From Chamaelirium japonicum (Eukaryota > Streptophyta > Magnoliopsida > Liliales > Melanthiaceae): DNA of 64,000 nucleotides. Below, one piece after another: positions 23,101 through 34,439 of the stretch. Numbering within the stretch: position 1 is the first letter of the stretch; each line of letters opens with the position of its first letter. A program made the translations under genes and the position numbers. Below the pieces are notes generated by a model. The model saw nothing but the letters and a program-made list of their open reading frames with translations. It was not told the DNA's origin and did not search any database. The stretch is from the NCBI GenBank assembly GCA_947650365.1, contig OX393550.1:100591472-100655471 (forward strand), read 5' to 3'.

Positions 23101-23732
23101 GCAGGAGCTGGAATTGAAGACGGAGCTGGAGCAGCTACCGGGGAAGCAACGGGTTGACCGACTGCTGCAGCGTCCTTTGCGCTTAGCTTTTGGAGCAGAG
23201 TATTGATGTGACGATCCTTCTCCTCCATCAGCCGAGTAATCTGTGCCATGTGCTCGTTCATCTGCATGACTTAGAGCTGAAGACCGGTCGGAGGATGGTG
23301 ACGGAGGACGTCTCGATGTTGTATGCTAGCATCCTTGCCGTCGTCATCGGAGATATAGTTACGCCAACTTGCTTCTGGTTGATGACTGGTGTTTGCCCCC
23401 TGCAGAGGAGGTGCAACGTCCGCTGGAGAATCCGAACGGGCTCGGGGTTGGGGCTGGTCCTCCCCAAACTTCTGGACATGGACTCCAGGATCGAAGCGCG
23501 TTTCTTCATGCACCAAGGTCTCATCGGCGTTTTGACGAGCATCTTCGGCAGTAATTTCTGGCATGAAGACATCCACAAGAGTTCGAGTACGCCGAGTGTA
23601 GACGCGTACCATCGGGGGAGCATCCCCCTCCGGGTTGGCTGGATCACTATGTCGGAGTAGTGGAGACTCCGCGATCGGTGAAAGGCTTGGAGCAAACGTA
23701 TCGTTGCTTGTCCCGGCCATTGCAAACTTCAA
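20109..23732 (-). pseudogene. gypsy gag-protease pseudogene
   Basis: One reading frame runs from about 23732 to 20109 and is broken only by stops at 23271, 22968, 21996, 21864 and 21201. The N-terminal part is Pro/Ala-rich. The retrotransposon gag domain lies at about 22900-22400 (FPVGFQPPKFQHFDGKGNPR, WDQMEREFLNRFY, MTELTAVKQRKDEPVIDYID). A linker contains the repeated motif LLGQPSGKFDYYVLYS twice. Near 20600 is the protease-like segment LLDYGSDVNIMPIQTMRQLG, followed by HLLLGRPWLHENGVVVSTWH. The usual D-S/T-G active site reads D-Y-G. The frame is terminated at 20109, but similar sequence continues in frame to about 19575, including the CGQNAAKLLFKAGYDRES segment. Confidence 0.85.
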
Positions 23733-23768
23733 GCAGCTTCTTCAGTCGTACGGATGAAAGGAGAAGAG

Positions 23769-23786
23769 GTCCCACCGGGCGTGCCA
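23769..23786 (-). promoter_or_regulatory. Primer-binding site of the gypsy element
   Basis: Six bases after the 5' LTR end, the minus strand reads TGGCACGCCCGGTGGGAC. It begins with TGG, complementary to the CCA tail of a tRNA, at the expected place. I do not assign the tRNA. Confidence 0.65.
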
Positions 23787-23792
23787 GAAATT

Positions 23793-26222
23793 TGTATGCG
23801 TAGAAAAGGTACGGGTCATCTTTATTGCACAAAACGAGATTACAAGGGTAGCCGGGACCCGGGTGGCTCGGGTGTGGCGAGTCCGGGTTGCGACGAGTGT
23901 TGATCAGGGGAATGTCCGCCATTTCTTTGGTCCCTTCCGTGCTTCGTGCTTCCTCGGCTAGGGGGTCTTCAGCTTCGTTCCTCGGTCTTCGTGTCTTCCT
24001 CGCTCCTTGTTTGACCTCGGCGTTCTTGATCGTCGATTCGCGGCGTCGATCGTGCTTTTGGCGTCGGCTTTTGGCTTTGGCTTTTTGGCTTTGGCTTGGC
24101 TCCGGCGTGGCTCTGGCTTTTGCTTTGCTTCGGCGCTTACGCTTGGACGTAGCCGGGAGAGACTTGTGATGCTTTCGTTCTTCCGGACTTCGCGTCGTAT
24201 CGGCTAGAACGTGCGGTGCTTTTGCTCGTGGCCGGCGTAGTCGCTTGGCTTTGGCACTTGCGTTGCTTTGGCACGGGCTTTACTAGGGCTTTGCTTTGGC
24301 TTCTTACGTAGGCTTTAGCTTCAGCGTCAACTCGGTCTTCTTTTTCGAACGACGTGGGCTACTTCTCCGGCGCTTTGACGTTTTGGGTGTCGGCTGGACT
24401 TCTCTTCTTCTCCAGGCTTCCTTGGCGTGATCGGAGTCGAAGAATGCTTTCGAAGATAGTAGGGGTAGCACCGATCTTCGTGCGACGGTTGTGGCGTCGG
24501 CTTTTGTTGATGAAGACGGCGGGGGTAGCGACGGTCTCCGTGCGATGGTTGTAGCGTAGGCTTTTGTTGATGAAGACGGCGGGGGTGGCGACGCTTCATG
24601 CGGTTTGCTCCAGGCTTTCTTCTTCGTGGATGGCGCAGACGTTTGTCGAAGGCGACGGGGTGATGATGCTTCGTTTCTCTTCTACGGGCTTTGGAGCTTG
24701 ATCGGAGTGGAGGATTTATTGGAGCCGACGGGGTAGTGCCGCTCCGAGCTTCTTCTCCGGCCTTTGCTTCTGGCGTCTTCGGAGTCGAAGGGTCTTCTTC
24801 TTCAAGCTTTCTTCTTCATGCATGGAGTCGAAGTCTTGATCTTCGTGTGCAAGGGTCTTCACGTCGATGAGGGCTTTCAATGGACTAAGCCGATCCCAAA
24901 GGGACAGGCTTGCCCGTGCCTCGTGAAGCCTTGGGTCGATGAAGAAGCGTCTCCTCTTCTGTAGAGCTCCCGCACTTCGTCTTGCGATCTTCGACCTTGG
25001 CGACGGTTGTGGCGTCGGCTTCTTTTCCGGGCATATTTGGCGTAATCAGAGTTGAAGGCTTTGTTGAAGATGACGGGTGTAGCGCCGCTTCGTTCTTCTT
25101 CTCCGGGCTTTTGAGCTTGATCGGAGTCGAAGGCTTTGTTGAAGATGACGGGTGTAGCGCCGCTTCATTCTTCTTCTCCGGGCTTTTTAGCTTGATCGGA
25201 GTCGAAGGCTTTGTTGAAGATGACGGGTGTAGTGTCGCTTCGTTCTTCTTCTCCGGGCTTTTGAGCTTGATCGGAGTCGAAGGCTTGTTGGAGACGACGG
25301 GGTGGTGCCGCTCCGATCTTCTTCTCCGGCCTTTGCTTCTGGCATCTTCGGAGTCGAAGGGTCTTCTTCTCCGAGCTTTCTTCTTCGTGCACGGAGTCGA
25401 AGGCTTGATCTTCTTATGCAAGGGTCTTCACATTGATGAGGGCTTTCAATGGACTAAGCCGATCCCGAAGGGACAGGCTTGCCCGTGCCTTGTGAAGCCT
25501 TGGGTCGATGAAGAGCGCGTCTCCTCTTCTGCAGAGCTTTCTCGCCTTGCCATCCGTCCTCTTGAGCCTTCCCCCTCCCCCTCTATTTATAGGCAAAAGG
25601 GGAGGGGGGAAAGATATGGAAAGTTTTAATTTTAAATTCCTTTAATATCTTCCTCATAATTACCCGGGATTTATTCATCCATTGATGAGGGGAATAACAT
25701 TTATTTGCTTTCCTTTCATGGCGGGGCAATTATGGCTGGATTTTGCACATGAAATCGATGGCGACCCGGCTCTTCTTCTTGTCCGTCGGATCGAGGGATC
25801 GGTGCAGATCCGCGCGTGAGCAGACGTCATACGCAACCTCCCCCCGTGCATGGTGGTAGTTCTTTCCTTTTCTTTCTTTTCTTTCCTTTTCTTTTCTTTC
25901 CTTTCTTTTCTTTTTCCTTTTCTTTTCTTTCCTTTTCTTTTCTTTCCTTTCTTTTCTTTTTCCTTTGCAAGGCCGGCCACCCCATAGGGGTCCGGACCCT
26001 AGTATAGGGCCGACCCCCTAGGGGGTTCGGGTTCTAGTGTAGGGCCGGCCGGGTGGGCCCCACTTGAGGGTGGGCCCGCCCGGCTCCTTTGTCGGGCGTG
26101 AGTCGGGTTCGGGTCCGCACTGGTGCGTGCAAGTCGGGTCCGAGTCGGAGCGCGCGTCGGGTTTGCATTCGCGTTGGCGCACGTAAGTCGAGTCCGGGTT
26201 AGACAAAATTCGTTTGTCTACA
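23793..26222 (-). repeat. 5' LTR of the gypsy element (2.43 kb)
   Basis: It starts TGTAGACAAACG (minus strand) at 26222 and ends with CA at 23793. TATAAATA at 25584-25591 suggests a U3 of about 0.63 kb and a long R-U5. The CTTTT tract (25860-25965) is shorter than in the 3' LTR. The 75 bp tandem repeat (25050-25290) is also present. Confidence 0.9.
25050..25290 (-). repeat. 75-bp tandem repeat within the 5' LTR
   Basis: About three units matching the array at 12376-12620 in the other LTR, with a few substitutions between copies. Confidence 0.85.
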
Positions 26223-26686
26223 GCGTCATGTTTATAAAGTCAGGCAACCTCGACAAGTAAAATATGATCTAAGACGTAGTTTTATTCACTGATTATTGTA
26301 TGAAGACAATATTGATACTCATGAACAATTACGTTTGAATCAGAATGCCTTCTTTCATGCTAGTTGATGTTTAAAAAAAAAAGGCTTGAAGGATTCAATG
26401 CATGTCGAAGTAGAGGAGCAAGTAGCTATGTTCTTATATATAATTGGGCACAATAAGCAGATAAGGAAAGTTGGATTCGATTTTTGTCGGTCCAAGTCTA
26501 CAGTCCATCGTCAATTTATACTAGTGTTACGTGCTGTGATCAAATTATATACAGATGTTGTCCAACAACCACTTCCAAATACTGAACAAGTGCTAAGCGG
26601 TACTCCAAGATCTTGGCTCCATTATTTTGAGATAACAACCTAATATATCGTCAATCTACTACTTAATGCATCACATTCTAAGTTTT

Positions 26687-26835
<149 letters not shown>

Positions 26836-26837
26836 GC

Positions 26838-26955
26838 ATGCTATAATGTAGCATGCGGTACGTACGGCATCGCACCGCAGTCGTCTGATGCATGCGCTGC
26901 GTGCATCAGATGACTACAGTGCGGTGCCGTACTTACCGCATGCCGCATTATAGCA

Positions 26956-26956
<1 letters not shown>
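26838..26956. repeat. Foldback (inverted repeat), arms about 55 bp
   Basis: The arms begin ATGCTATAATG and end CATTATAGCAT and pair along about 55 bp with a handful of mismatches around a loop near TGCGCTGCG. It lies between the (TA)n array and a (CT)n/(TA)n tract. It is probably a tiny MITE that inserted at a TA, or a recombination product. Confidence 0.75.

Positions 26957-27027
<71 letters not shown>
26957..27027. repeat. (CT)n followed by (AT)n microsatellite
   Basis: CT-rich tract to 27000 passing into AT dinucleotides, ending just before the GAIDGT part of the transposase relic. Confidence 0.9.
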
Positions 27028-27029
<2 letters not shown>

Positions 27030-28051
27030 ATGTCCTAGAATTGTGTTGGAGCTATAGATGGCACATATATCCCAACCATGATATCTCTGATAGACCAACC
27101 TAGATATCGCACTATAAAAGAAAGAATTTCATAGAATGTTATGGCAGCAGTAGGTTTCAATATGAAATTTACGTATGTATTGGCTGGATGGGAAGGATCT
27201 GCAAGGGGATTCAAAAGTATTGAAATATGATGTCCAAGATTGTCCTACCAAGTTGATAATTCCTGTAGGTAACTATAAGAATGCCAAGTATGTGTAAACT
27301 ACGCATATTGAAAACTCTTAATTTATCTTTGATATCTTTTTTTTATATATAATATAGGTAAATACTACTTGGTTGATGCTAACTATGGGCATTACCCATG
27401 ATTTCTTGCTCTTTATCGCGGAGTAAGATACCATCGGTCTGAGCGTAGAGAACATGATACAGTTAATGTGCAAGAATTATTTAACTATCGTCACTCCTCG
27501 CGCCGTAATGTCATCGAACGAACATTTGGATTGATCAAGAAGCGATGGGCCATATTAAGGATGGAGCCATTTTTTGATATCAAAGTACAAGTGAAGGTTT
27601 AACTTGTTGCATACTTCACAATTTTATTTTGATAGTTGACCCAACAGATCTCTTGCAACATGAGCTAGCCATAGATGTCAAAAATGAGGAGCCAGATGAG
27701 AACATACTTGAGGAAGATATTGCAAGCCTGAAAATAAGTGATGCATGGAACTCGAAAAGAAATAAAATGGCTATATCAATGTGGAATAATTACCATCATT
27801 GAATGATTTCCTATGATGCAAGGCTAATCTTTGAATTGATATAATATTATTTTTTCTATGATACAAGTTGTATTATGTTTTCGTTCTTATGATGTAATAA
27901 AAAAATAAATAATTTATCTTTTATAAAAATATGACTTGGTATCTATCATGTTATATATCTTGTCGATCTTTGTATCAAGCTTGTTATATATCTTGTCTGG
28001 TTATCTATCTTAGTATTTTTGTGGTTTTGAAGTAACTGTGATGTATGTAGG

Positions 28052-29015
28052 ATGAGTCAAAGAAATTCGGCAGGGGCTAGGACAACAAAATATGTGACAT
28101 AGACATAAGAAATGGATAAGGTTGCAATGGATGCTTTTGTGGAGGAGTACCACAAGGGCAACAAAGCCGACAATGGATGGAAGCCACAAGCTTTTCAAGC
28201 GGTGGTTGAGGCGATGGAGTCAAAGTTATTCGTTAAACTGACGAAAGAGAACATTATGAGTCGTATGAAAACATGGAAGATAACATATTTGTCTGTGATC
28301 GAGCTTCTTAATGTTAGCAGCTTTGGCTGGAATAATATCACGAGAATGGTTAATGCACCAGACATTGTTTGGGTTGAATACTTGAAGGTAATCACTTGAA
28401 TAAATTTCTTAAAAATATATGAATATGCTCAAGTTAATAAGTAATGGTTGTTTATTTTTTTTCCTCTTTTACAGAGTCATCATGCAGCTGCACCATACCA
28501 CTATCGATCGATCCCAGAATATAAGAACCATTCTCTTATCATAGGAAATGATCAAGCTACCGGTGCAGGTGCAATGTTTGGGATTGAGGCTGAAGCAGGT
28601 GATGAGTGTGCCGTTACACAGGAGGGTGATGGGCTTGATGATTTTGACCCGATGTTTAATTTCTTTAATATCGTGGATGATACTCTGGTTGACTCGCCGG
28701 CTCAGTAAACATGACCATCAACAAGTCGCACGGAGGGAAAATGGAAGAAAAAACGTCGTGACTCAGGAGATGAGTCAATGACAGAGATTGTTTCAACAAT
28801 GAAGTTGCTCTCTGAAGCTATCAAGGCTACATCCGACAAAAGTAGATGTGAAGTTGGTCATGAGTGAAGTTATGAAGATTGAAAATTTTGATCAAAGGTT
28901 GATCATTGAGGCCATCGAGTAATTGTCATGCGACTCCACGAAGGCAGACATGTTCCTTGCGTTACCGAAAGAAATGAGGAGTGCTTGGCTTCTTATGCGA
29001 CTTCAGGATGTTTGA
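28052..29015 (+). pseudogene. Harbinger-associated Myb/SANT-like protein pseudogene
   Basis: This is the second gene of plant PIF-like transposons; such Myb-like proteins are thought to help bind transposon ends. The frame starts MSQRNSAGARTTKYV and has two early stops, one at a position that is normally Trp. It continues EMDKVAMDAFVEEYHKGNKA, GWKPQAFQAVVEAM, ENIMSRMKTWK, the trihelix-type Myb/SANT-like fold. A likely intron runs 28388-28474 (GTAATC...ACAG). Exon 2 reads SHHAAAPYHYRSIPEY and stops at 28706-28708. Recognisable C-terminal sequence (KKKRRDSGDESMTEIVST) goes on with more stops to about 29015. Confidence 0.8.
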
Positions 29016-29133
29016 ATTTTAGTTTAAGTAATGATGTTTTTATTTTAAGTATGTTTTTTGAGGACTGCATGACTCAATAGAATAAATCTAGTAATAAAAG
29101 TTAAGTTGTAATTGTTCTCGTAATAATATAAAA

Positions 29134-29136
<3 letters not shown>

Positions 29137-29183
<47 letters not shown>

Positions 29184-29640
29184 TAGTGGTGGAATGTGCT
29201 GATCTTGTTGAGTTTGTTGTGGAGTGTTGGTCTTGTCAAGTGTGTTTGTTTAGTGTTAGGTTTGTGGTGTAGTGTCGTAATGTTGGAGCTTGTTGGTCTT
29301 GTTAAGTCTAGTGTAGTGTGTTGTCCTTATGTCATGTTGTAGCTTGTTGGTTTGGTTGAGTCTTATATATTGTTGGTCCTGTGTTAGGTCAGTCTTTGTT
29401 AGTGTAGCCTTTGTTTGTGTGTGGTTGTTAATTTGTAGTGTGTAGGATTTGTTTGTGTGGATATTCATCGTTGTTTGGGTGCTTGGTAGGGGTTCAGTTG
29501 TCAATGTCTTTCTCTCTTTGTAGTTGTTTGTGTCCGGGAGTGTGGTGTGGCCTTTTTTTATTTCTTTGCATAAAGTGTTGTCCTTTCTGTGTGGGTGAGA
29601 GTTTGTCCATTGGTCTGGTGAGTGTGTGGGTTTGTCCCCT
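29137..29640. repeat. (TC)n microsatellite and G/T-rich tract
   Basis: (TC)n at 29137-29180, then about 460 bp strongly rich in G and T on the plus strand with recurring CTTGTTGG/GTGTTG words. Open frames here reflect composition. It is part of the Harbinger 3' interior. Confidence 0.8.
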
Positions 29641-29947
29641 GTTTTTCATCATCTCTACTCCCTTATGATGCTGATGATCAACTCTCATATAAAGGCTATT
29701 ATAAATGCAAAAATTATCCACAAAAAAAGAAAAACACTTATCAGAATAAATAGATATCCAATCTATTTAAGTCCAAGATAGAAAAGAACATAGGAAATAC
29801 ATATCACAGGAAATTTATATAAATTTGGCTAGCTGAAAAGAACATGGGATATTTAATTTCCTGAGACATTATTGTCATTGCTCATGAATGTCTCAACCAA
29901 ATGAATTTTTCATTCTATTTATGTCTCGCCAAAAGAACGGACCCTTA

Positions 29948-31584
29948 ATGTTTCATTTTAGGATAGGTCCCGACAACCTTTTCTTATAAACTCAGGTCCA
30001 CATTTTAACAGATTAGTTGCAACAACTCTTTTGGTTAATGCAAAACTGAAATAGCCTTGATTAAGTTACCGAATTTATCAACTTACCATTGTTTATTTAA
30101 CTTCACCCGATCTCTACGAAACGTACAATTTTGAGACCTAGTATGGGACCACTATAGATGCTATAGTGATTTTCACTGTAGTAGCTACAGTGCAATCACT
30201 GTAGTGCTATAGTGATTTCGCTATAGTGACTACAGCAAAATCACTGTAGCGCAATAGTGATTTCGCTGTAGTAGCTATAGTGAAATCGCTGTATTCACTA
30301 TAATGCTATAGAGATTCCGTCTTAGCTACTAAAAAACACATTTCTATAGTGAAATCATTGTAGCAATAGTACTCAATTTTATAGCAATAATGCTCATTTC
30401 AATTGAGAATTATTAACATGTATTTAGTATCTTTGCTACAGTGAAATCATTGTAGCTTTTATAGTGATTTTTTTGTGACTGCTAAAAACACTTTTCTAGG
30501 AGTTGTTAGATGTCACGCCCCAAAAATCCCATGTTCTTTTCAGCTAGTCAAATTTATATAGTGATTTGGGTCGGATTTTGGATCGAGTTAGGAGTTGTTA
30601 GATGTCACGCCCCAAAAATCCAATGGTTAAATTTATTTGTGGGTGTTAGGAAAGATATGCCTTGATATCATACATGTATTTTGTATTTCTTTTTTAAAAA
30701 GTTCAAAATACATAGTTTACTTTAAATGAATATCATACGGGGGATCTCTGGCTTCTATAGGGTTTGCTCTTTCATGAATGTCCTCTGGCCCTATAGCGTT
30801 AGTCTCTGAAACAAGGTTGTCTGTCGAGGGGTGAGCCCAGTAGGTTTATGATACACAAGTTTACTTTTAAATGAATATCATGCTATCTTAATATGTTTTA
30901 AAATATATTATAATATATTTTTAAATATATTATAATATATTTTAAATTCATCACAGGGTGGTAGGTTGTTCTGCGACGAGCATGTGGCGCGATTTTGAGT
31001 TCGTTTAATGAAGATATGGCCAAAAAGACCCCTTACATCTAGTTTAAAGGTTCTAGTTGTCTTTAGTGAAAATCCCGGGCTGCCTTTCGCAATCGAGCAC
31101 TATTTAATAAACTTAGGTTCTATATATAAATGGATTGAGCTCAGTTAAATCGACTGAACCAAAGTAACTGAATTTAATTCCATTAGACAGGACCTTCATT
31201 GAGTTGAGCCCAACCCTATTGGTTGAACCAAGTTAATTGAACCCAATCTACTTGGATCAAACCCAATTTAATTGACTTGGCTCAATTGAATAATAATTGA
31301 GCTAACCCAATTCCAAGGGATAGAGGCAACCGACTAAAGGTGGTGCATAGTGGTGGTTCGAGATAGGCGATGGGCAATGGTCCTACAAGTAGTGACCGTC
31401 GAGCAAGGTATGGTTTATGGTAATGGCGACCAGTGGTTTGGCAATTGTCTCGAAGAGGAAGGAAGGAGAGCGATAGAAATGAGAGATCATTATCCTGGCG
31501 AGAATCTCTGTCGACTTCTAAGATTTTCTCTGAGTTCCTCGACGCATCTACTTCGACAACTTCTTCGGTACTTTGGTATGGTTA
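29948..31584. other. Non-coding stretch with short repeats
   Basis: No gene seen. At 30145-30480 there is an array of near-palindromic words such as CTATAGTGATTTCACTGTAG. Between 30499 and 30625 a segment ending GTCACGCCCCAAAAATCC is present twice, about 92 bp apart. TTAAATGAATATCAT recurs at about 30720 and 30867. AT-rich sequence and AATTGAACCC-like repeats follow to 31330. Confidence 0.6.
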
Positions 31585-31622
31585 TGCAACATCCAGTCCC
31601 ACATAGACATGATATTGTACAC

Positions 31623-31730
31623 TTCGACCGTGCTCGCATGAGAACTTCCCAGGACGTGACCCATCCTAGTGTTTTCATCACCCAAGCACGCTTAACTATG
31701 GAGGTCTTATGAGATCCACGACGGCTCATA
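31623..31730 (-). other. 5S rRNA-like domain in the left Cassandra LTR
   Basis: The minus strand reads AGTTAAGCGTGCTTGGGTGA, then AGGATGGGTCACGTCCTGGG, matching the A-box and C-box regions of plant 5S rRNA with drift. It is a retroelement part, not a functional 5S gene. Confidence 0.8.
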
Positions 31731-31990
31731 ATTTTAAAACACATCATATATGTTTGGGATGTAAAGTTAATTATATATATCCCAAAATCTCTCTCTCTCT
31801 CTCCAAGCGATGTGGGACTAATTTGTGTTCTTGGACACCTCACCACACCTCACCTTATCCATCTTGGCGTTCCTCGTCTCAAGAGTCTTGGTTGTTGGCT
31901 CTTGGTCATCACAATCCACTCCCCTCCATCGCAAAGATTTGGTTCTGATATCATTTTGTATCATCCCAATTCAAATATATATAATATTGT

Positions 31991-32100
31991 CCGCTTTGCT
32001 CGTGTTTGCTCCAAGACTTCCTAGGAGACCACCCATCCTAGTAGCTCCCTCGCCTAAGCACGCTTAACTATTGAGTTCTTATAGGACCTGCAACTGCTCA
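31991..32100 (-). other. 5S rRNA-like domain in the right Cassandra LTR
   Basis: The minus strand has AGTTAAGCGTGCTTAGGCGA and AGGATGGGTGGTCTCCTAGG, homologous to the copy in the left LTR but diverged from it. Confidence 0.8.
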
Positions 32101-32392
32101 AGTTTTAAAACGCGTCATATCTGTTTGGGATAGAAAATTATATTTATAACCCGTAATCTTTTTCTCTTCAGGGGACGTGGGACTTATTCATGGCCTTGGA
32201 CACTTCACTTCACCCACCTCATCCATCCTGGCCATTTTCGCCTCATGAGTCTTGGTTATTAGCTCTTGGATCTTAGTCATTACACGTTTGGTAATCTTTG
32301 GTGTACTCACATTTAGTGATTGTCTTCCGTGATGATTGTTCTGAGAGGGGGTGAAAGATACAAGGTGTAGGTTTTTGACAAACAGTGAACCA

Positions 32393-32839
32393 GCAATTTT
32401 TAAAAAACGGATTAAAAAGTATTTAATTTTGAAAAAACGAACCCAAATATTTTAATTTATCAACAACAGACTTATATGGCGATTCAATTACCGTATATGC
32501 AGTTTAATTGATGCATACCCCGATATACGGCAGTTTGACTGTCGTATAACATTATACGACAATTTGACTGTAGTATAACCTTATACGATAGTTTGATTGC
32601 CTTATAAAGACCAACGACTATTTATATGGTAGTCTGATTGCCATATAAAGACCCCAACGGCTAATCTTGATTTTATACGATAGTCGGACTGCCATATAAA
32701 AGCTAACGGATAGTATCACAGAAAATAAACTGCTAATTTTTTTCTTATACAGCCGTATAAGTCCGTTGCTACTAAATTAAAAGTTTTGAATCCGTTCATT
32801 CCAAATAAATTATTTTCTAATCCGTTTTTTAAAAATTGC
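32393..32839. mobile_element. Long-TIR MITE (about 95-bp inverted repeats)
   Basis: The left end GCAATTTTTAAAAAACGG is the inverse of the right end, and similarity continues inwards for roughly 95 bp with substitutions. The interior has recurring TTTGACTGTCGTATAA-like words. Long inverted repeats suggest a Mutator-like MITE. I could not find the 9-11 bp target duplication. Confidence 0.65.
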
Positions 32840-32997
32840 GGGAAAAAAAACTTGGTGCCGTATTACCGTGATTAATTTGATGGAGCCATTTGGATGCAGA
32901 GCAAAGCTCTGCCGTCGCGCGATAGACGGCGGTTAGACCGTTCCCACGAGCTCACTGAGCATGGAAAGAAAGAACGAACCTTTTTAGACTGACTAAA

Positions 32998-33180
32998 CTT
33001 TATATATAAAAAAAAAAAAAATCCGAAACCCGCATCTGTTCGTCAAGGCGTGGGGGTCTCGGCCGGCGGAAAAGGAGCGACCGAGGGGGGGCAGTGCTGC
33101 ATTTGAAATCCGATGAAAGGCGAAGGAGAAAGAGGGAGATCCAATGTTGGATCTCCCCCGCTCGCTCTCTCCCCCTCACG
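32998..33180 (+). promoter_or_regulatory. Candidate promoter and leader exon of the IQD gene
   Basis: TATATATAAA near 33000-33012 is followed by GC-rich, CT-rich sequence typical of a 5' leader and then CACGTGAGTT, a good splice donor, near 33175. The IQD start codon lies in an exon whose acceptor (CATTCACAG) is at 46499, so an upstream non-coding exon must exist. This is the best candidate seen, but the connection is inferred. Confidence 0.35.
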
Positions 33181-34001
33181 TGAGTTCGGTTTCGGATCTC
33201 CTCTGTGTTCGGTTACCATTTGATCCCATGGTTAATGCTTCGGGCGATCCTGTGATCTAATCTAGTTGGATCACCCATTTTTCAATGACGAGCTCTAGTT
33301 TTTTTTTTTTTTTCAACTTCAATTTTTTCTTTCTAGCTAATTGTTTTGTCTGCTGGATGTCAAAACTGTTGCTGAAAAACATGATCAGTACAAAGATAAT
33401 TTCCTTTCTTATAACTTTGATTTACCCACAACTGGATACATTCATGAGTACAACTTCTTTCTGGTGACTGTACACCACGCTCGCGCGCTCATGTCCGTCT
33501 GACCATCTGTAACTCTCTTGTACCCGGTCCATTGTCCGTCGACAACAAGTGCTTTGCGTCCGAGGACTCTTGTGTTGATCGCTCTGGAACCACCGTTCGT
33601 CAAACAGTGCTCAGCACTTGCCGCCCGTCGACGGTCTCTGCCGTCCGTCGACGACCGGTCGGTGCCGCATCCTGCCCACCTGTCGGCTGCCCCATCATGC
33701 CACCCGTCGGTGCCAGGACAAACCACCGATCGGTGACTCCACTGCAACTCTCGTGCACCCAGGGCTCCGCGTATCCGTGTCTCCGTTCACACCACGCTCC
33801 AGCACTTGGCACTCGTCAATGCGCTCCGCACGCCTGTCGTCCCGCAGGTGTACCTGCGGTTGAGTCTGCCGCGATACCGCGCACCTGTCAGCGCCTCGTT
33901 CCGATATCCGTCGACACCTCCACGTTGGTGTCTCTTTTGCTGTCCGTCGACAGCCCAACACTTTGTTGCAGTGCAGTCGTGCCTGCGGCTGTGCTCGCTG
34001 C
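33181..34001. other. Unidentified GC-rich segment
   Basis: 33181-33470 is featureless. From 33470 to 34001 the sequence is rich in CCGTCGAC/CACCTGTC words and open in several frames (for example 33532-34065), but no known domain is visible. It may be interior of the retroelement whose LTR-like block lies at 34440-34798. The MITE at 34002 separates the two. Confidence 0.4.
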
Positions 34002-34385
34002 CATAGTTACCAAGTCGAAAAACGGGAAAAAAATGGCAAGAGAAAAAATCGGAAAGATACGTTGAAAACGGAAAAAAAACTGAAAACATAAAAAAAAACA
34101 AAAAAAAATCTTAAAAATTATACCAAGTATGTATATAGGTCATTTTCCAACATTAAGTAATCAAAAGTTCAAATCATATAGCATATGTGTTTATTAAGCA
34201 CGAACGAAATAAAACCCGAACCCAATTTAAACCCGGATCAAACCCGATGCGTTTTATACGTGTTTTATACGCGTACAAACGTTTTTTTTCAAAAAAACGA
34301 GTTTTTTTTCTGTTTGCTATGACTTCGGATCGATACACGTTGTATACGCGTTTTTTTCAAAAAAACGCCCCATTTGGTAACTATG
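34002..34385. mobile_element. hAT-type MITE (8-bp TSD CTCGCTGC)
   Basis: The ends are CATAGTTACCAAGTCG and the complement of CATAGTTACCAAATGGG. CTCGCTGC is present on both sides (33994-34001 and 34386-34393). A/T-rich, non-coding, with internal CGTTTTTTT/AAAAAAACG inverted motifs. Confidence 0.85.
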
Positions 34386-34439
34386 CTCGCTGCCATCGCG
34401 ATCGTCTTCGCCTTCGTCGTAAGTTGTGCTTGCTGCCTT

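Larger units (their letters stand above)
11011..26222 (-). mobile_element. Full-length Ty3/gypsy-type LTR retrotransposon, 15.2 kb, no RT or integrase seen
   Basis: Two long LTRs in the same orientation bound the element. GCGTC flanks both outer ends (11006-11010 and 26223-26227). The minus strand is the coding strand: a primer-binding-like site follows the right-hand LTR and a purine tract precedes the left-hand one. The interior holds gag and an aspartic-protease-like segment, then a second copy of the linker region, then about 4 kb without known domains. I find no reverse transcriptase, RNase H or integrase motif on either strand, so the element is non-autonomous. Gag and linker style resemble the plant Tat lineage; this lineage call is inference. 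Confidence 0.92.
31585..32284 (-). mobile_element. Cassandra-type TRIM retrotransposon carrying 5S rRNA-like sequence
   Basis: Two LTRs of about 329 bp (31585-31913 and 31957-32284) flank only 43 bp of interior. On the minus strand the right LTR begins TGTAATGACTAAGATCC, the usual Cassandra-style start. The interior contains the complement of a Met-tRNA primer site, TGATATCAGAACC. Each LTR contains a minus-strand block matching the 5S rRNA internal promoter, AGTTAAGCGTGCTTGGG and AGGATGGGT (about 31623-31730 and 31991-32100). Cassandra is a non-coding plant TRIM whose LTRs contain 5S-like RNA polymerase III promoters. I did not find a clean target-site duplication. Confidence 0.88.

Noticed and set aside
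31623-32100. Two 5S rRNA genes
   Set aside because: They lie in matching LTRs, are diverged from 5S and lack a gene-array context; they belong to the Cassandra-type element.
33532-34065. 177-codon open frame with many Val-Pro-Ser
   Set aside because: No domain; it crosses the boundary of the MITE at 34002, so it cannot be an original gene.
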